From the NCBI GenBank assembly GCA_041485905.1, contig JBGPKK010000019.1, positions 1 through 46,483 of the forward strand: a stretch of 46,483 bases of DNA, written 5' to 3'. The notes beneath the pieces were generated by a model that was not told the DNA's origin, searched no databases, and was given only the letters and a program-made list of their open reading frames with translations. The translations under genes and the position numbers were made by a program. How positions within the stretch are numbered: position 1 is the stretch's first letter; the number at the start of each line of letters is the position of its first letter. Positions 1-8,076 of the stretch are shown piece by piece. Origin of the DNA: JAHFUI01 sp041485905. Lineage in GTDB: Bacteria; Acidobacteriota; Vicinamibacteria; Vicinamibacterales; CAVVIG01.

Positions 1-122
1 GCGATCGCCTCCGTATATCGTTTCGCCTGGCGCAGCTCCTCCGCGAGCTGGGCGAAAGCAATCGAGGCCGGATCCTTGCGGATCCGGCCTCGCAGTTCTT
101 CAATCCGGGAGTCGTCGGGCAT
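1..122 (-). CDS. TPR-like protein, N-terminal fragment
   Basis: An ATG at 122 opens a minus-strand frame that runs off the window edge with no stop. The 40 visible residues begin MPDDSRIEELRGRIRKDPAS and continue as an amphipathic helical pair with FAQLAEELRQAKRYTEAI, which resembles the first helices of a tetratricopeptide repeat. It is the last gene of the minus-strand run that starts with pilM and lies about 70 bp after the PKD lipoprotein gene. A scaffolding role near the pilus or envelope is a guess from position only. The C-terminus and any further domains are not visible. Confidence 0.6.
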   Translation of the reverse strand, partial: MPDDSRIEELRGRIRKDPASIAFAQLAEELRQAKRYTEAI

Positions 123-190
123 TCTTTAAGGCCAAACGGCCACATTCAGCGTGCCTGTTCCCCGCCGCACCAGCACATAAGTCATCCGCT

Positions 191-1267
191 TCAAGGGTTT
201 ACCGTCACGGTACCCGTGGCAAACCCCGATTGTCCGGTGTCGTCGGTGACCGTGAGCGTTACGCTGTAGGTGCCGACATTGCCGTAATCGTGGCTCGTGG
301 TCACACCGGTCTTCGTCGTGCCATCATCGAGAAAACGCCAGACGTGACTGACGATCGAGTGCCCTGTCGCCGCAAACGATTGGCCGCCATCGAAAAAGAC
401 GCGCCCCCCCAAAGGCACCGTCACCGACGCGGGTACGATAACCGCAGTCGGCTTGACGGACAAGACCACCTGGACGTCCTGGGTCTTCGACGCACGGACC
501 CCGCGATCGTTGGTCACCGTCAGCGTCACGCTGAATGTGAATGTTCCCAAAGCCGTGAACGTGTGTGTCACCGTCTTGCCACTCGTTGGTGTCGAGCCGT
601 CCCCAAAGTTCCACGCGTAGCTGTCGATTGCCACACTCGTGCTCGCCAGACACGCTCCGGTCGAACTCGCCTGTCCCGGACAACTGCCGGACGCGTCAAA
701 GGTTGCGGCGACATTCACGTTCACCGGCGTTGGTGTCACGGTAAACGCCGCCGTCGGCGTATCGGCCGGCGGCAGGATCACGCCAGGCGGCACCAGACGA
801 ATGTCGACCGTGCGCTGAATTGCTGCCTGGGCGTCGGCACCTACAGCAGTGGCACGAATCGAAACGGTTTGCTCCGTGTTGTTTTCCCCCGGCGGCGGCG
901 GCGGCGCCGGCGCCGTATACGTCACAGACGCGCGCCCATCCGCATCCGTTTCGATGTTCTGCGCGTTCAACGTCCCGCAATCCTTAAAGCCCTGTCGTAG
1001 CAGCGGCCTGCAGTCCACGATCATGTCGACGCGCAGCGCGACCTTCGGCTTCGCCTCGCCATTGGGACCGCGCACCTGGACTGTGATGGTCGATGTGGAT
1101 CTGCCGTCGATTGTGACGCGGTCCGGTTTCGCCGTCATCGTGACCGCAAGGCCGAACTCCGATGGCCCTGTCAACGCCGGCGCCTCGTCCGCCTGATGCA
1201 CGGTACACGCCGCGCTCAACGCGAGGGCGACGACGACGGTCCAGAGCCCGAGAATGCGCTTCCCCAT
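191..1267 (-). CDS. PKD-domain lipoprotein
   Basis: Predicted exported lipoprotein of 358 residues. The chosen start (MGKRILGLWTVVVAL) gives a lipoprotein signal peptide ending LSAAC with the lipid-bearing Cys at 21. The upstream in-frame start would add 18 residues before the signal. Residues about 40-150 look like a bacterial Ig-like (Big) domain. Two PKD domains follow, at about 165-265 (YAWNFGDGS, TFTFSVTLTVT) and about 270-358 (GTYSVTLTVTDDTG). The gene starts 4 bp after the previous lipoprotein gene and sits downstream of pilQ, so an outer-membrane or surface adhesion role with the pilus apparatus is plausible but inferred. PKD domains give no enzymatic clue. Confidence 0.85.
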   Translation of the reverse strand: MGKRILGLWTVVVALALSAACTVHQADEAPALTGPSEFGLAVTMTAKPDRVTIDGRSTSTITVQVRGPNGEAKPKVALRVDMIVDCRPLLRQGFKDCGTLNAQNIETDADGRASVTYTAPAPPPPPGENNTEQTVSIRATAVGADAQAAIQRTVDIRLVPPGVILPPADTPTAAFTVTPTPVNVNVAATFDASGSCPGQASSTGACLASTSVAIDSYAWNFGDGSTPTSGKTVTHTFTALGTFTFSVTLTVTNDRGVRASKTQDVQVVLSVKPTAVIVPASVTVPLGGRVFFDGGQSFAATGHSIVSHVWRFLDDGTTKTGVTTSHDYGNVGTYSVTLTVTDDTGQSGFATGTVTVNP

Positions 1268-1271
1268 GATC

Positions 1272-1898
1272 CTATTGATCCCCAAAATTGCCGAACTCGA
1301 TCGAAATCGATCCGGTGACATTGATCGCGTTTCCGACCTGGTCGGTGCCGTACAGCGTGACGTCGGCGATCGTGGCGATGATCGCCGAACTGGAAATGAG
1401 TTGCACCAGCGGCGATTCCTCTTTGGCCACGTGACGGACGATCTCGAAACTGAATGTCGCCGGACCGGATGGCGGGACCGTCCCCGTCACGGCCCCGTCG
1501 ATCGCGTATGGGACGTCGGCGCCGGGCGTATTCCGGCCATCAGCGCGTCGATAGGTGACGTGATACCGGGTAATCGTCACCTGATTGTTCGACGTCGGTG
1601 AAAGGCTCGCGTCCTTCGACGCCAGGTGCAGCACCGCCTGGCCGTTGTCCGCGTACAAGGTCGGACACGGGGTCTGCGGCGAGCATGGTGCCGGGGTCGT
1701 GAGGTTGACGATCACGTCCGAGAACAGTGAGCCCCCGAATTTCCCGGCGCCAAAACCTCCGCTGGGCGCGGCCTGCAACGAATCGAGGACGAGAAATACC
1801 GGCGAGCGGCCTTCGCGGACCACGTCGCCGCATGAAGCCGCTGCGGCGGCCAGCGCGGCCACCGCGAGAAATCTGCGAACGATACCCGGTTCAAGCAT
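1272..1898 (-). CDS. lipoprotein of unknown function downstream of pilQ
   Basis: A 208-residue protein that I do not recognise as a named family. Its N-terminus is hydrophobic and ends AAAASCGD, a convincing lipobox with Cys at 23, so it should be a lipid-anchored envelope protein. The rest is beta-rich with no clear catalytic motif. The ATG at 1898 directly follows a GTG at 1901, and either could be the start. The gene begins 6 bp after the pilQ stop and ends 4 bp before the PKD lipoprotein, so the three are almost certainly co-transcribed. It may be a pilus-secretin accessory lipoprotein, but only position supports that. Confidence 0.8.
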   Translation of the reverse strand: MLEPGIVRRFLAVAALAAAAASCGDVVREGRSPVFLVLDSLQAAPSGGFGAGKFGGSLFSDVIVNLTTPAPCSPQTPCPTLYADNGQAVLHLASKDASLSPTSNNQVTITRYHVTYRRADGRNTPGADVPYAIDGAVTGTVPPSGPATFSFEIVRHVAKEESPLVQLISSSAIIATIADVTLYGTDQVGNAINVTGSISIEFGNFGDQ

Positions 1899-1904
1899 CA
1901 CGAA

Positions 1905-3827
1905 TCAGCCTTTGATGATGCGGGGGGTTATGAAAATGAGCAGCTCGGAGCTCTTGTCGTCCATGGTGTCGCGCTTGAACAACCACTTGAGCAGCGGAAC
2001 CCGGCTCAGCCCAGGCGTCTTATCGTTGGTGGACGACTCCGAGCTGGCGTAGATGCCGCCGATGACGGTCGTCTGGCCGTCATCGACCTGGACGGTCGTG
2101 TTCGCGCGCTGCGTGTTGATCGACGGGATGTTGTTGAACACCTCGCCAACCGACCCGTTGTCGACCGAAATCTTCATGATGATCGTGTTGGACGCGGTGA
2201 TCTGCGGCACCACCTTGAGCACCAGAGCCGCATCCTTGAAGTTCACGGTCACGGTGTTGTTCGCCACGGTCTGGTAAGGAATCTGGACGCCCTGTGCGAT
2301 CTCCGCTTCGACGTTGTTCTGCGTCGAGACGCGCGGCGTAGACAGGAGCCGGCCGTTGCCGCTTCTCTCCAGCGCGGACAACGCCATGTCGAGGTTGAAC
2401 GCGCCGTTGATCGCCCCGAGCGCGAGGCCGACGGCGCTCGTGGCGCCCGGCACGCCGAGGTTCACGCCTGTCGGCACCGTGCCCGCCGCGTTCCCCGTCA
2501 CGCCCTGCTGCTGGCCCGTCCGGCCACCCAGGCTGCCGTTGTTGGGGAAGGCGGCGTTCGTCGTGTTGCCGAGCGCGGGATCGACGCGGCCCTGGAAGCC
2601 CCACTGCACGCCGAGCGCCCGGGCGAACGTCTTGTTGGTCTGGACGATCCGCGCCTCGATTTCGACTTGCGGCTGCGCCCGGTCCAGCGTGCTGATGAGA
2701 TCGGTCGCGGTCTGAAGACGATCGGCGAGGTCCGTGATGATGAGCGTGTTGGTCCGCGGGTCGACCTGCACGACGCCGCGCGGCGACAACGAGCTCTTGG
2801 TGAGAATCGCCACCAGCTCTTCGGCCTTCGCGTAGCTGAGCGTCTTGGTCAGGACGCGCAGCTCGCCGGCCAGCGCCTGTTCGTCGGCAAGCTTGCGCTT
2901 CTGCGATTCTTCCTCGGCGAGGACAGTCAGCGGTGCGATGCGCACGATCGTGCCCTCGATGATGTAGCCGAGCTTGTTCGCGCGCAGGATGATGTCGAGG
3001 GCCTGATCCCACGGCACGTCGCGGAGCTGCACGTCGACCGACCCTTGCACGGCGGGATCAATCAGCATGTTCAAGCCGCTGATGTCTGCGAACGTGCGAA
3101 GCACCGCGCGAAGATCGGCGCCCTGGAAATCCAGACTGACTGGATTCCCGGTGAATCGACGCTCGGTGTTGCGCGGTGTGGTCGCGGGCGTTTGCGGCGG
3201 CGCAGGCAGCGGCGGCGCCTGGCCTGCGGGCGCCTGGACGCCGGGCGCCTGCGCGTTGGCCGGGCTCGCGGCCGGCGCGACTTGCGCGACGACTGGCGAT
3301 TTGCCGAGACCCAGAACGGCAATCGGATCGGCGGCGCGCGCCGACGACCGTTCGAGCGCGGCCATCGCGTCGGGACGCGACGCCGGCGGCAGCACGTAGG
3401 GCGTGCCGGCGGAGGGGCCGTCGAAATCGACGACGATGGTATTGCGGTCGCTGCGCACCCGGTGCGCGACCGGCTGTGTCAGCGAGATGCGCACGCGCGA
3501 GACCGGTGCGCCCACCGCCTCGGCCGCTTCAATGGTGACACCGGCAATCGGGCTCTTCGCGTTCGCCACGAACCGGTTGGCGACCGTTGCAGCCCCGACA
3601 TTCCGGAAATCGACGTACACGGTGAGCGGATCCGGTCGCGTCGCGACGTACGCGGCGGGCTCGGTCGCTTCGATAACGAGCGACGCGCGGGCCCCGTCCA
3701 TGCGGGCGCTGATCGCTTTGAGTTGCGCGATCGACGATCCCGCTCCGGGTTTGGGACCGGACGCGTTGGCCAGCGTGCCGGCCAGGATCACAGGAACCAG
3801 AAGGGCGAGGCCCTTAGTCATCGTCAC
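1905..3827 (-). CDS. pilQ: type IV pilus secretin PilQ
   Basis: Outer-membrane channel through which the type IV pilus fibre leaves the cell. The 640 residues contain a signal peptide, a peptidoglycan-binding AMIN-type domain at about 33-137, a Pro/Ala-rich linker at about 180-222, an STN/N0 domain at about 228-298 (SLDFQGADLRAVLRTFADIS), an N1 domain at about 322-385, and the secretin domain to the end (ELLIFITPRII). The GTG at 3827 overlaps the pilP stop and has a GAGGAA about 8 nt upstream. An ATG two codons downstream is possible. It is the last core gene of pilMNOPQ and is followed by two lipoprotein genes. Confidence 0.95.
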   Translation of the reverse strand: MTMTKGLALLVPVILAGTLANASGPKPGAGSSIAQLKAISARMDGARASLVIEATEPAAYVATRPDPLTVYVDFRNVGAATVANRFVANAKSPIAGVTIEAAEAVGAPVSRVRISLTQPVAHRVRSDRNTIVVDFDGPSAGTPYVLPPASRPDAMAALERSSARAADPIAVLGLGKSPVVAQVAPAASPANAQAPGVQAPAGQAPPLPAPPQTPATTPRNTERRFTGNPVSLDFQGADLRAVLRTFADISGLNMLIDPAVQGSVDVQLRDVPWDQALDIILRANKLGYIIEGTIVRIAPLTVLAEEESQKRKLADEQALAGELRVLTKTLSYAKAEELVAILTKSSLSPRGVVQVDPRTNTLIITDLADRLQTATDLISTLDRAQPQVEIEARIVQTNKTFARALGVQWGFQGRVDPALGNTTNAAFPNNGSLGGRTGQQQGVTGNAAGTVPTGVNLGVPGATSAVGLALGAINGAFNLDMALSALERSGNGRLLSTPRVSTQNNVEAEIAQGVQIPYQTVANNTVTVNFKDAALVLKVVPQITASNTIIMKISVDNGSVGEVFNNIPSINTQRANTTVQVDDGQTTVIGGIYASSESSTNDKTPGLSRVPLLKWLFKRDTMDDKSSELLIFITPRIIKG

Positions 3828-4327
3828 TACTTGGGTTCCTCGATGGATCGCAATTGCTTGCGGATTTCCCGCTGCTTGACCAGCGACAGCGGGTCGTTCA
3901 CTTCCTGCACGATGATGAGACCCTGCGGCGTGACCGTCTTGACGGTGCCGTCGACGAACTTGTCGCCCTGATGGACCATAAACGTCTTCTTGTCCGGGCC
4001 CTGCACCATGGCGACCAGCGTGCCGCGGCTCTGCACGATGCCCCGCACCGAAATCTCGGCAACCGTGAGCCCGGCCGGTCCTTCACCGCCGCGCTTGGAC
4101 GTCAACTGCGACTGCGATCCCGTGCCGAGCAGCGTGACGAACGGATCGCGCCGGTCACCCGGCTCGTAGGTGTAGGCTTCGGTCGGCGGCGCAGGTTTCG
4201 CCGGTGCCGGTTTCGTCGGTTGCACCGCACCGGCACCCACTGGCGGCTTCGGCGCCTGCGCCGGAGTCTGGGCGCCCAGGACAGCCACACACGACCACAC
4301 GATCAAGACAAGCCCGGATGTGCGCAT
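3827..4327 (-). CDS. pilP: type IV pilus assembly protein PilP
   Basis: Periplasmic linker that joins the inner-membrane PilNO complex to the PilQ secretin. The 166-residue protein has an N-terminal signal segment, a Pro/Ala/Lys-rich flexible stretch at about 20-50, and the compact C-terminal beta domain of the family (YEPGDRRDPFVTLL, then GIVQSRGTLVAMVQGPD and YFVHQGDKF-like strands). I see no convincing lipobox, although PilP is a lipoprotein in some species. It starts 3 bp after pilO and its TAG overlaps the GTG of pilQ, so translation of the two is probably coupled. Confidence 0.92.
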   Translation of the reverse strand: MRTSGLVLIVWSCVAVLGAQTPAQAPKPPVGAGAVQPTKPAPAKPAPPTEAYTYEPGDRRDPFVTLLGTGSQSQLTSKRGGEGPAGLTVAEISVRGIVQSRGTLVAMVQGPDKKTFMVHQGDKFVDGTVKTVTPQGLIIVQEVNDPLSLVKQREIRKQLRSIEEPK

Positions 4328-4330
4328 CGA

Positions 4331-4945
4331 TCAGGCGCCCTTCGCCGCCCCGGGTTTCGGGGCCGCTTTCTTGGCGGCCGCCGCGGCTTTGTCGAGCAGC
4401 ACGAAGGTCGTCGCTGTACACGTCGCGGTGATCGATGACCGCTGGTCCGGCTTGTCTTTGCCTTTCACGTCGAGCGCGCTGATGTTGACGATGCGGGTGA
4501 ACTTGCCGACGCGGTCGAAGAACGCCGCCAGGTTGTGATACGTCCCGTCGAGCTCGAGCGCGATCGGCCACTCCGCGTGGAGTTCTTTGGTGACCGTGGC
4601 CGCCGGCTTGAAGCCCCTGATCGTCAGGTTCGACTGGTTCGCGACCGTCTGGAGCCGCCGCAGCAGGTCCGCCGCGTCTTTCTCGTCGGGGAGCACGGAC
4701 TTCAGGCTGTCGAGGCGCACCTGAAGATCGGTCACCTGCGAGCGGAACTGCGGGAGCTGCCTCGCCGTCGCGTATCCCTTGTTGATGTCGGCCTTCAGCG
4801 CGACGAGCTGCGTCTCGCGCGCGGCCATCTCGGTGCGCAGCGGCGCCTCGTAGAAGTAGTAGAACGCGCCGACGCCTCCGATCGCGAGGGCGAGGAACGC
4901 GCCAAGCTGCACGTGCCACGGTAATTTTGCGAGACTGAGCTCCAT
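4331..4945 (-). CDS. pilO: type IV pilus assembly protein PilO
   Basis: Inner-membrane alignment-complex protein that pairs with PilN. It has a short cytoplasmic N-terminus, one membrane helix (LGAFLALAIGGVGAFYYFY), a coiled-coil stretch at about 35-80, and a ferredoxin-like periplasmic domain with the family signature RLQTVANQSNLTIRGF. It ends in an Ala/Lys tail of about 20 residues that is probably unstructured. At 204 residues it has the usual length. It is separated from pilN by 79 bp that contain a small hairpin, the only sizeable gap in this operon. Confidence 0.92.
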   Translation of the reverse strand: MELSLAKLPWHVQLGAFLALAIGGVGAFYYFYEAPLRTEMAARETQLVALKADINKGYATARQLPQFRSQVTDLQVRLDSLKSVLPDEKDAADLLRRLQTVANQSNLTIRGFKPAATVTKELHAEWPIALELDGTYHNLAAFFDRVGKFTRIVNISALDVKGKDKPDQRSSITATCTATTFVLLDKAAAAAKKAAPKPGAAKGA

Positions 4946-4978
4946 CGGACCTTTACTACCCCGCCTATCGGGCCCCCC

Positions 4979-5006
4979 GCGCGCAGGCTGTATGGAGCGT
5001 GCGCGC
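4979..5006. repeat. GCGCGCA/TGCGCGC hairpin between pilN and pilO
   Basis: A 7-bp perfect inverted repeat (4979-4985 and 5000-5006) with a 14-nt loop, inside the pilN-pilO gap. There is no T-run after it in the transcribed direction, so it is not a classical terminator. It could set mRNA stability or the PilN:PilO ratio. At this GC content a 7-bp GC-only stem can also arise by chance. Confidence 0.4.
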
Positions 5007-5024
5007 CGTTACACGTTGTTTCGT

Positions 5025-5627
5025 CTAGCCGCCCTGCTTGGGCGCCGCGGCCGCCGCGCCCGGCTGCTGAAACTGCGCCTTCAGGGTGAACTTGATCAGC
5101 TCTCCCGCCGGAGCGGACAACGTTTCCAGAGAGGTGACGACGTCCACGCCCTTCCTGAAGTACCCCGAACCTTCAAGATTGGCGACGAAATCAGAGACGC
5201 CGGTCAGCGTCGTGCACTTGCCGTCGATCACCACGCTGTCGTCGAGGCCCTGTTTGAGCTCGGTCAGCCACAACATCGGCGGCAGCGCGCGGCTGATCTG
5301 GTCGAGTATGTGCACCGGGCCGGTCTGCGTCTTGCGCAACTGCTCGATGAGCACGACCCGCTGCTGCAGCTGCGCCTTCTGCTGTTCGAACTGCTGCACC
5401 TGCAGAATAATGGCGTGCAGCCGCGAGGTCTCCGTCTGCGCGTCGGCGATGTCCTTATCGAGCTTCGCCGACTCCTGCTGGACCGTCCAGTACCGCCAGC
5501 CGATGAAGAGCGCGCCCGCCAACAGGATCGCGGTGCACGCGATCGTGAGCCACTGACCGATCTTCACGCCGGTCGGACCGGCTTTCGCCGCTTTCCGTTC
5601 GACGCCGAGGAGGTTGATGCGGATCAT
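5025..5627 (-). CDS. pilN: type IV pilus assembly protein PilN
   Basis: Inner-membrane protein whose N-terminal peptide binds PilM in the cytoplasm and whose periplasmic domain pairs with PilO. The start MIRINLLGVERK carries the conserved INLL motif used for PilM binding. A membrane helix follows at about 28-50 (WLTIACTAILLAGALFIGW), then a coiled coil at about 55-100 and a compact domain. The length of 200 residues is usual. Its ATG overlaps the pilM stop as ATGA, showing translational coupling. Confidence 0.93.
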   Translation of the reverse strand: MIRINLLGVERKAAKAGPTGVKIGQWLTIACTAILLAGALFIGWRYWTVQQESAKLDKDIADAQTETSRLHAIILQVQQFEQQKAQLQQRVVLIEQLRKTQTGPVHILDQISRALPPMLWLTELKQGLDDSVVIDGKCTTLTGVSDFVANLEGSGYFRKGVDVVTSLETLSAPAGELIKFTLKAQFQQPGAAAAAPKQGG

Positions 5628-6691
5628 CGGTCCCCCGCCCGTCTCAGCGCGAGGCCCACGGCGACCGCAGCGGTCGGCACGACGTTCTCCGCGTCGGTGA
5701 CCCCGAGCTTCTGCGGGTCGAACGCAATTTTCAGGAACGGATTAAACGCCTCAACCGGCGCGCCGAACCGCTCTGCAAGGGCGGCCGCGAATCCGCCGAC
5801 GCGGGAGGCGCCGCCGCTCAGCAGCACGCGGTCGATGCGGTCAGTTGCGGCGGTGGCCTTGAAGAAGTCGAAGGTCTTCTGAATCTCGAGCAGCACGGTC
5901 TCGGTCATCGCGTGCAGCACGGGCGCCGCGTCCTCGAAGCTCACGCCCTCGACCGGCTGCCCCTTCTTCACCTGCTCGGCGCTCTCGAACGGCAGATTCA
6001 GTTCCTTCTGCACAGCCTCGGTGTACGCATTGCCGCCGAGCGAGATATCGCGAGTGAACAGGGACTGATTGCCGCTCAGGATGTTGATGTTGATGGCGCT
6101 CGCGCCGGCGTTGAGCAGCACGATGACCGCTTCCGGCTCGATGCCGTAATTGAGCTCGTACGCGTTCTGCAGCGCAAAGGCGTCGACGTCCACCACCACG
6201 GGCACGCGGCCGGCCTGCGAGATGACGCCGGTATAGTCGGCAATTTTTTCCTTCTTGGCCGCGACCAGAAGGACGTCCATGGTGCCGTTGGACCCCGCGG
6301 CGGTTCCCGGGTTCAGAATCTGATAATCGAGGTTGACGTCCTGGATGTCGAACGGGATGTACTGTTCGGCCTCCCAGAAGATCGACTCGGCCAGCTCGGC
6401 GTCGCTCATGACCGGCAGGCTGATTTTCTTGACGATGACGGCGTTACCCGAGAGCGAGGCCGCGACGTCCTTGCTCTTGAAGGGATGACTGTCGAAAAGC
6501 CGGCGGATCGCGTCGCCCACCGCCCCGGCGTCGATGATGGCGCCGTCGACGATGCTGTCGGGCGGAATGGGCTCGCTGCCGAACGCCGTGACCCGGTAGG
6601 TCTGACCGGTCGCCTTCAGCTCGACCGCTTTGACAGCACTCGACCCGATATCGAGGCCGACGATGGCTTTTGCTTTACCGAAACCAAACAC
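5624..6691 (-). CDS. pilM: type IV pilus assembly ATPase-fold protein PilM
   Basis: Cytoplasmic actin-like protein that binds PilN and links the pilus machine to the cell interior. It has the actin/FtsA-type phosphate-1 motif VGLDIGSSAVKAVEL near residue 12 and the adenosine-loop motif LLSGGASRVGGFAAAL near 290. It is 355 residues long, close to other PilM proteins. The start is a GTG preceded by GGAAAGAGAG. This is the first gene of the pilus operon and is divergent from rplM across a 439-bp control region. Confidence 0.93.
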   Translation of the reverse strand: MFGFGKAKAIVGLDIGSSAVKAVELKATGQTYRVTAFGSEPIPPDSIVDGAIIDAGAVGDAIRRLFDSHPFKSKDVAASLSGNAVIVKKISLPVMSDAELAESIFWEAEQYIPFDIQDVNLDYQILNPGTAAGSNGTMDVLLVAAKKEKIADYTGVISQAGRVPVVVDVDAFALQNAYELNYGIEPEAVIVLLNAGASAININILSGNQSLFTRDISLGGNAYTEAVQKELNLPFESAEQVKKGQPVEGVSFEDAAPVLHAMTETVLLEIQKTFDFFKATAATDRIDRVLLSGGASRVGGFAAALAERFGAPVEAFNPFLKIAFDPQKLGVTDAENVVPTAAVAVGLALRRAGDR

Positions 6692-7130
6692 GATGGTGGC
6701 TCTCTTTCCGCAAAGCTAATACCAAACCTCGACGGTCACGTACCAGCAGAAATCCGGCGTTCCTTGGCGAAAACTGGGATCCGGGGCGCGATAAATCGCC
6801 GCCGCAAATTACAATTATGTCGTCGGATCACGAAATCGTATCTGGACCATGAGGCGCGCGCGGGTCGGTTCAGTACAGATGTTCGGCATCTCTTATCGGC
6901 AGGAGTCGGTCAAGCCTTTGAAAGCGTGCAGCCCGGCGGCCGGCCGCCTTGTCTTGACAGTCCCCAGAAAGGCTCGTATGATTGGGGTTTACGGTTGTTC
7001 GACCCGACCGCAACAACACGGGTTCCCTTTACAGGTTTTGGGCAGGGCTGGCGATCGGCGCCGGACCCCGCGCGGAACGCGAGGCCGATGCCGCGCGAAC
7101 AACGCGGCCCACTGCCCGCGAGAATGACGA
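6692..7130. other. divergent control region pilM / rplM
   Basis: A 439-bp stretch without a supported gene. The right part holds the rplM promoter and an untranslated leader of roughly 140 nt that is rich in GC-only inverted segments, which could form a structured leader. On the minus strand a TATTAG at 6721-6716 lies 24 nt before pilM and could be its -10 box, but I see no matching -35. The short open frames here are shadows with no coding signal. Confidence 0.6.
6954..6982 (+). promoter_or_regulatory. sigma70-type promoter for rplM operon
   Basis: TTGACA at 6954-6959 and TATGAT at 6977-6982 are separated by exactly 17 nt, a near-perfect housekeeping promoter. Transcription should begin near 6989 and gives a leader of about 140 nt before rplM. 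This is the clearest promoter in the window and fits the high expression expected of ribosomal protein genes. Confidence 0.85.
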
Positions 7131-7568
7131 ATGTCCAGTTTCATCCCCAGTGCGCAGCAGGTCGCCGAGAGCGGCCGCTGGCACGTCATCGACGCCGACG
7201 GCCGGGTGCTCGGCCGCATCGCGACGGTCGCCGCGCGCCTCCTCCAGGGCAAGCATAAACCGATGTACACGCCCTTCATCGACACGGGCGATCACGTCGT
7301 CGTCCTGAATGCGGCGACAGTCAAGCTGACGGGCCGTAAGGAAGATCAAAAAATCTATCGGCAGCACAGCGGCTACGAAGGCGGACTGCGCGAAGAGCGC
7401 GCGCGGCTGGTGCGCCGGCGGAAGCCGGAGCGGCTGGTCGAAGAAGCCGTGCGCGGCATGCTGCCGAAAACGAAACTGGGCGAAGCGATGTACCGCAAAC
7501 TGAAAGTGTACGCCGGAGCGGATCATCCGCATGCGGCGCAGAAACCTTCCAAGCTCGAGGTCGCGTAA
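7131..7568 (+). CDS. rplM: 50S ribosomal protein L13
   Basis: Large-subunit protein that binds 23S rRNA early in assembly. Family motifs include WHVIDADGRVLGRIA, LQGKHKPMYTPFIDTGDHVV and the C-terminal KLKVYAGADHPHAAQKP. At 145 residues it matches other L13 proteins. It is first in the operon and rpsI follows after 1 bp, the usual L13-S9 pair. The long leader is a candidate site for autoregulation, as known for E. coli L13. Confidence 0.97.
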   Translation: MSSFIPSAQQVAESGRWHVIDADGRVLGRIATVAARLLQGKHKPMYTPFIDTGDHVVVLNAATVKLTGRKEDQKIYRQHSGYEGGLREERARLVRRRKPERLVEEAVRGMLPKTKLGEAMYRKLKVYAGADHPHAAQKPSKLEVA

Positions 7569-7569
7569 C

Positions 7570-7962
7570 GTGGCAGCAGTGCAATACTACGCAACCGGGC
7601 GACGCAAGACATCGACCGCCCGCGTCTTTCTCCGACCCGGCACCGGCGCCATCAGCGTGAACCACCGCACCTTCGAGGCGTTCTTCCCCACCGAAGCCCT
7701 CCGGACGCAGATTCGACAGCCGCTGGTCCTCACGGAATCGACGGACAAGTTCGACATTCTGGCGACGGTTGCCGGCGGCGGCGTGTCGGGACAGGCCGGC
7801 GCGGTGCGGCTCGGCATCGCCCGGGCGCTCGTCGAATACAACGCCGAACTGCGCAAGCCGCTCAAGAACGAGGGATTGCTGACACGGGACGCGCGGGCGA
7901 AGGAACGCAAGAAATACGGGATGGCGGGAGCGCGCAAACGCTTCCAGTTCAGCAAACGGTAA
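7570..7962 (+). CDS. rpsI: 30S ribosomal protein S9
   Basis: Small-subunit protein whose C-terminal tail reaches the P-site tRNA. The GTG start at 7570 gives AAVQYYATGRRKTSTARVFL, the correct family beginning; the longer open frame upstream overlaps rplM and is not needed. The conserved end AGARKRFQFSKR is present, including the terminal basic Lys-Arg tail. It has 130 residues. A GAGG within the end of rplM is suitably placed as its ribosome-binding site. Confidence 0.97.
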   Translation: MAAVQYYATGRRKTSTARVFLRPGTGAISVNHRTFEAFFPTEALRTQIRQPLVLTESTDKFDILATVAGGGVSGQAGAVRLGIARALVEYNAELRKPLKNEGLLTRDARAKERKKYGMAGARKRFQFSKR

Positions 7963-7973
7963 CGACATCGATG

Positions 7974-8053
7974 AGATTGCAGGTTTCAGCGTGCAGATTG
8001 CAGATTCCGGGAATCGATCTGCATGTGAATCTGCACGCTGAAGTCTGCAATCT
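7974..8053. repeat. reiterated-word palindrome, rpsI-rpsB gap
   Basis: Left arm 7974-7999 and right arm 8028-8053 are inverted copies of each other at 24 of 26 positions. The word GCAGATT recurs inside the arms and again in the loop, where GATTCC and GGAATC form an inner stem. The element fills most of the 114-bp gap just upstream of the rpsB ribosome-binding site. It has no T-run, so if it acts on expression it is more likely an RNA stability or attenuation element than a simple terminator. Confidence 0.85.
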
Positions 8054-8076
8054 GAAATCTTGCGAGTGGAGGTAGC

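Noticed and set aside
126..185. 19-codon open frame between the PKD lipoprotein and the TPR gene
   Set aside because: It has no ribosome-binding site and is too short to support without conservation data.
2667..3971. Long plus-strand open frame of 434 codons across pilQ and pilP
   Set aside because: It is antisense to well-recognised pilQ and pilP, is rich in Arg, and arises from the high-GC third positions of those genes.
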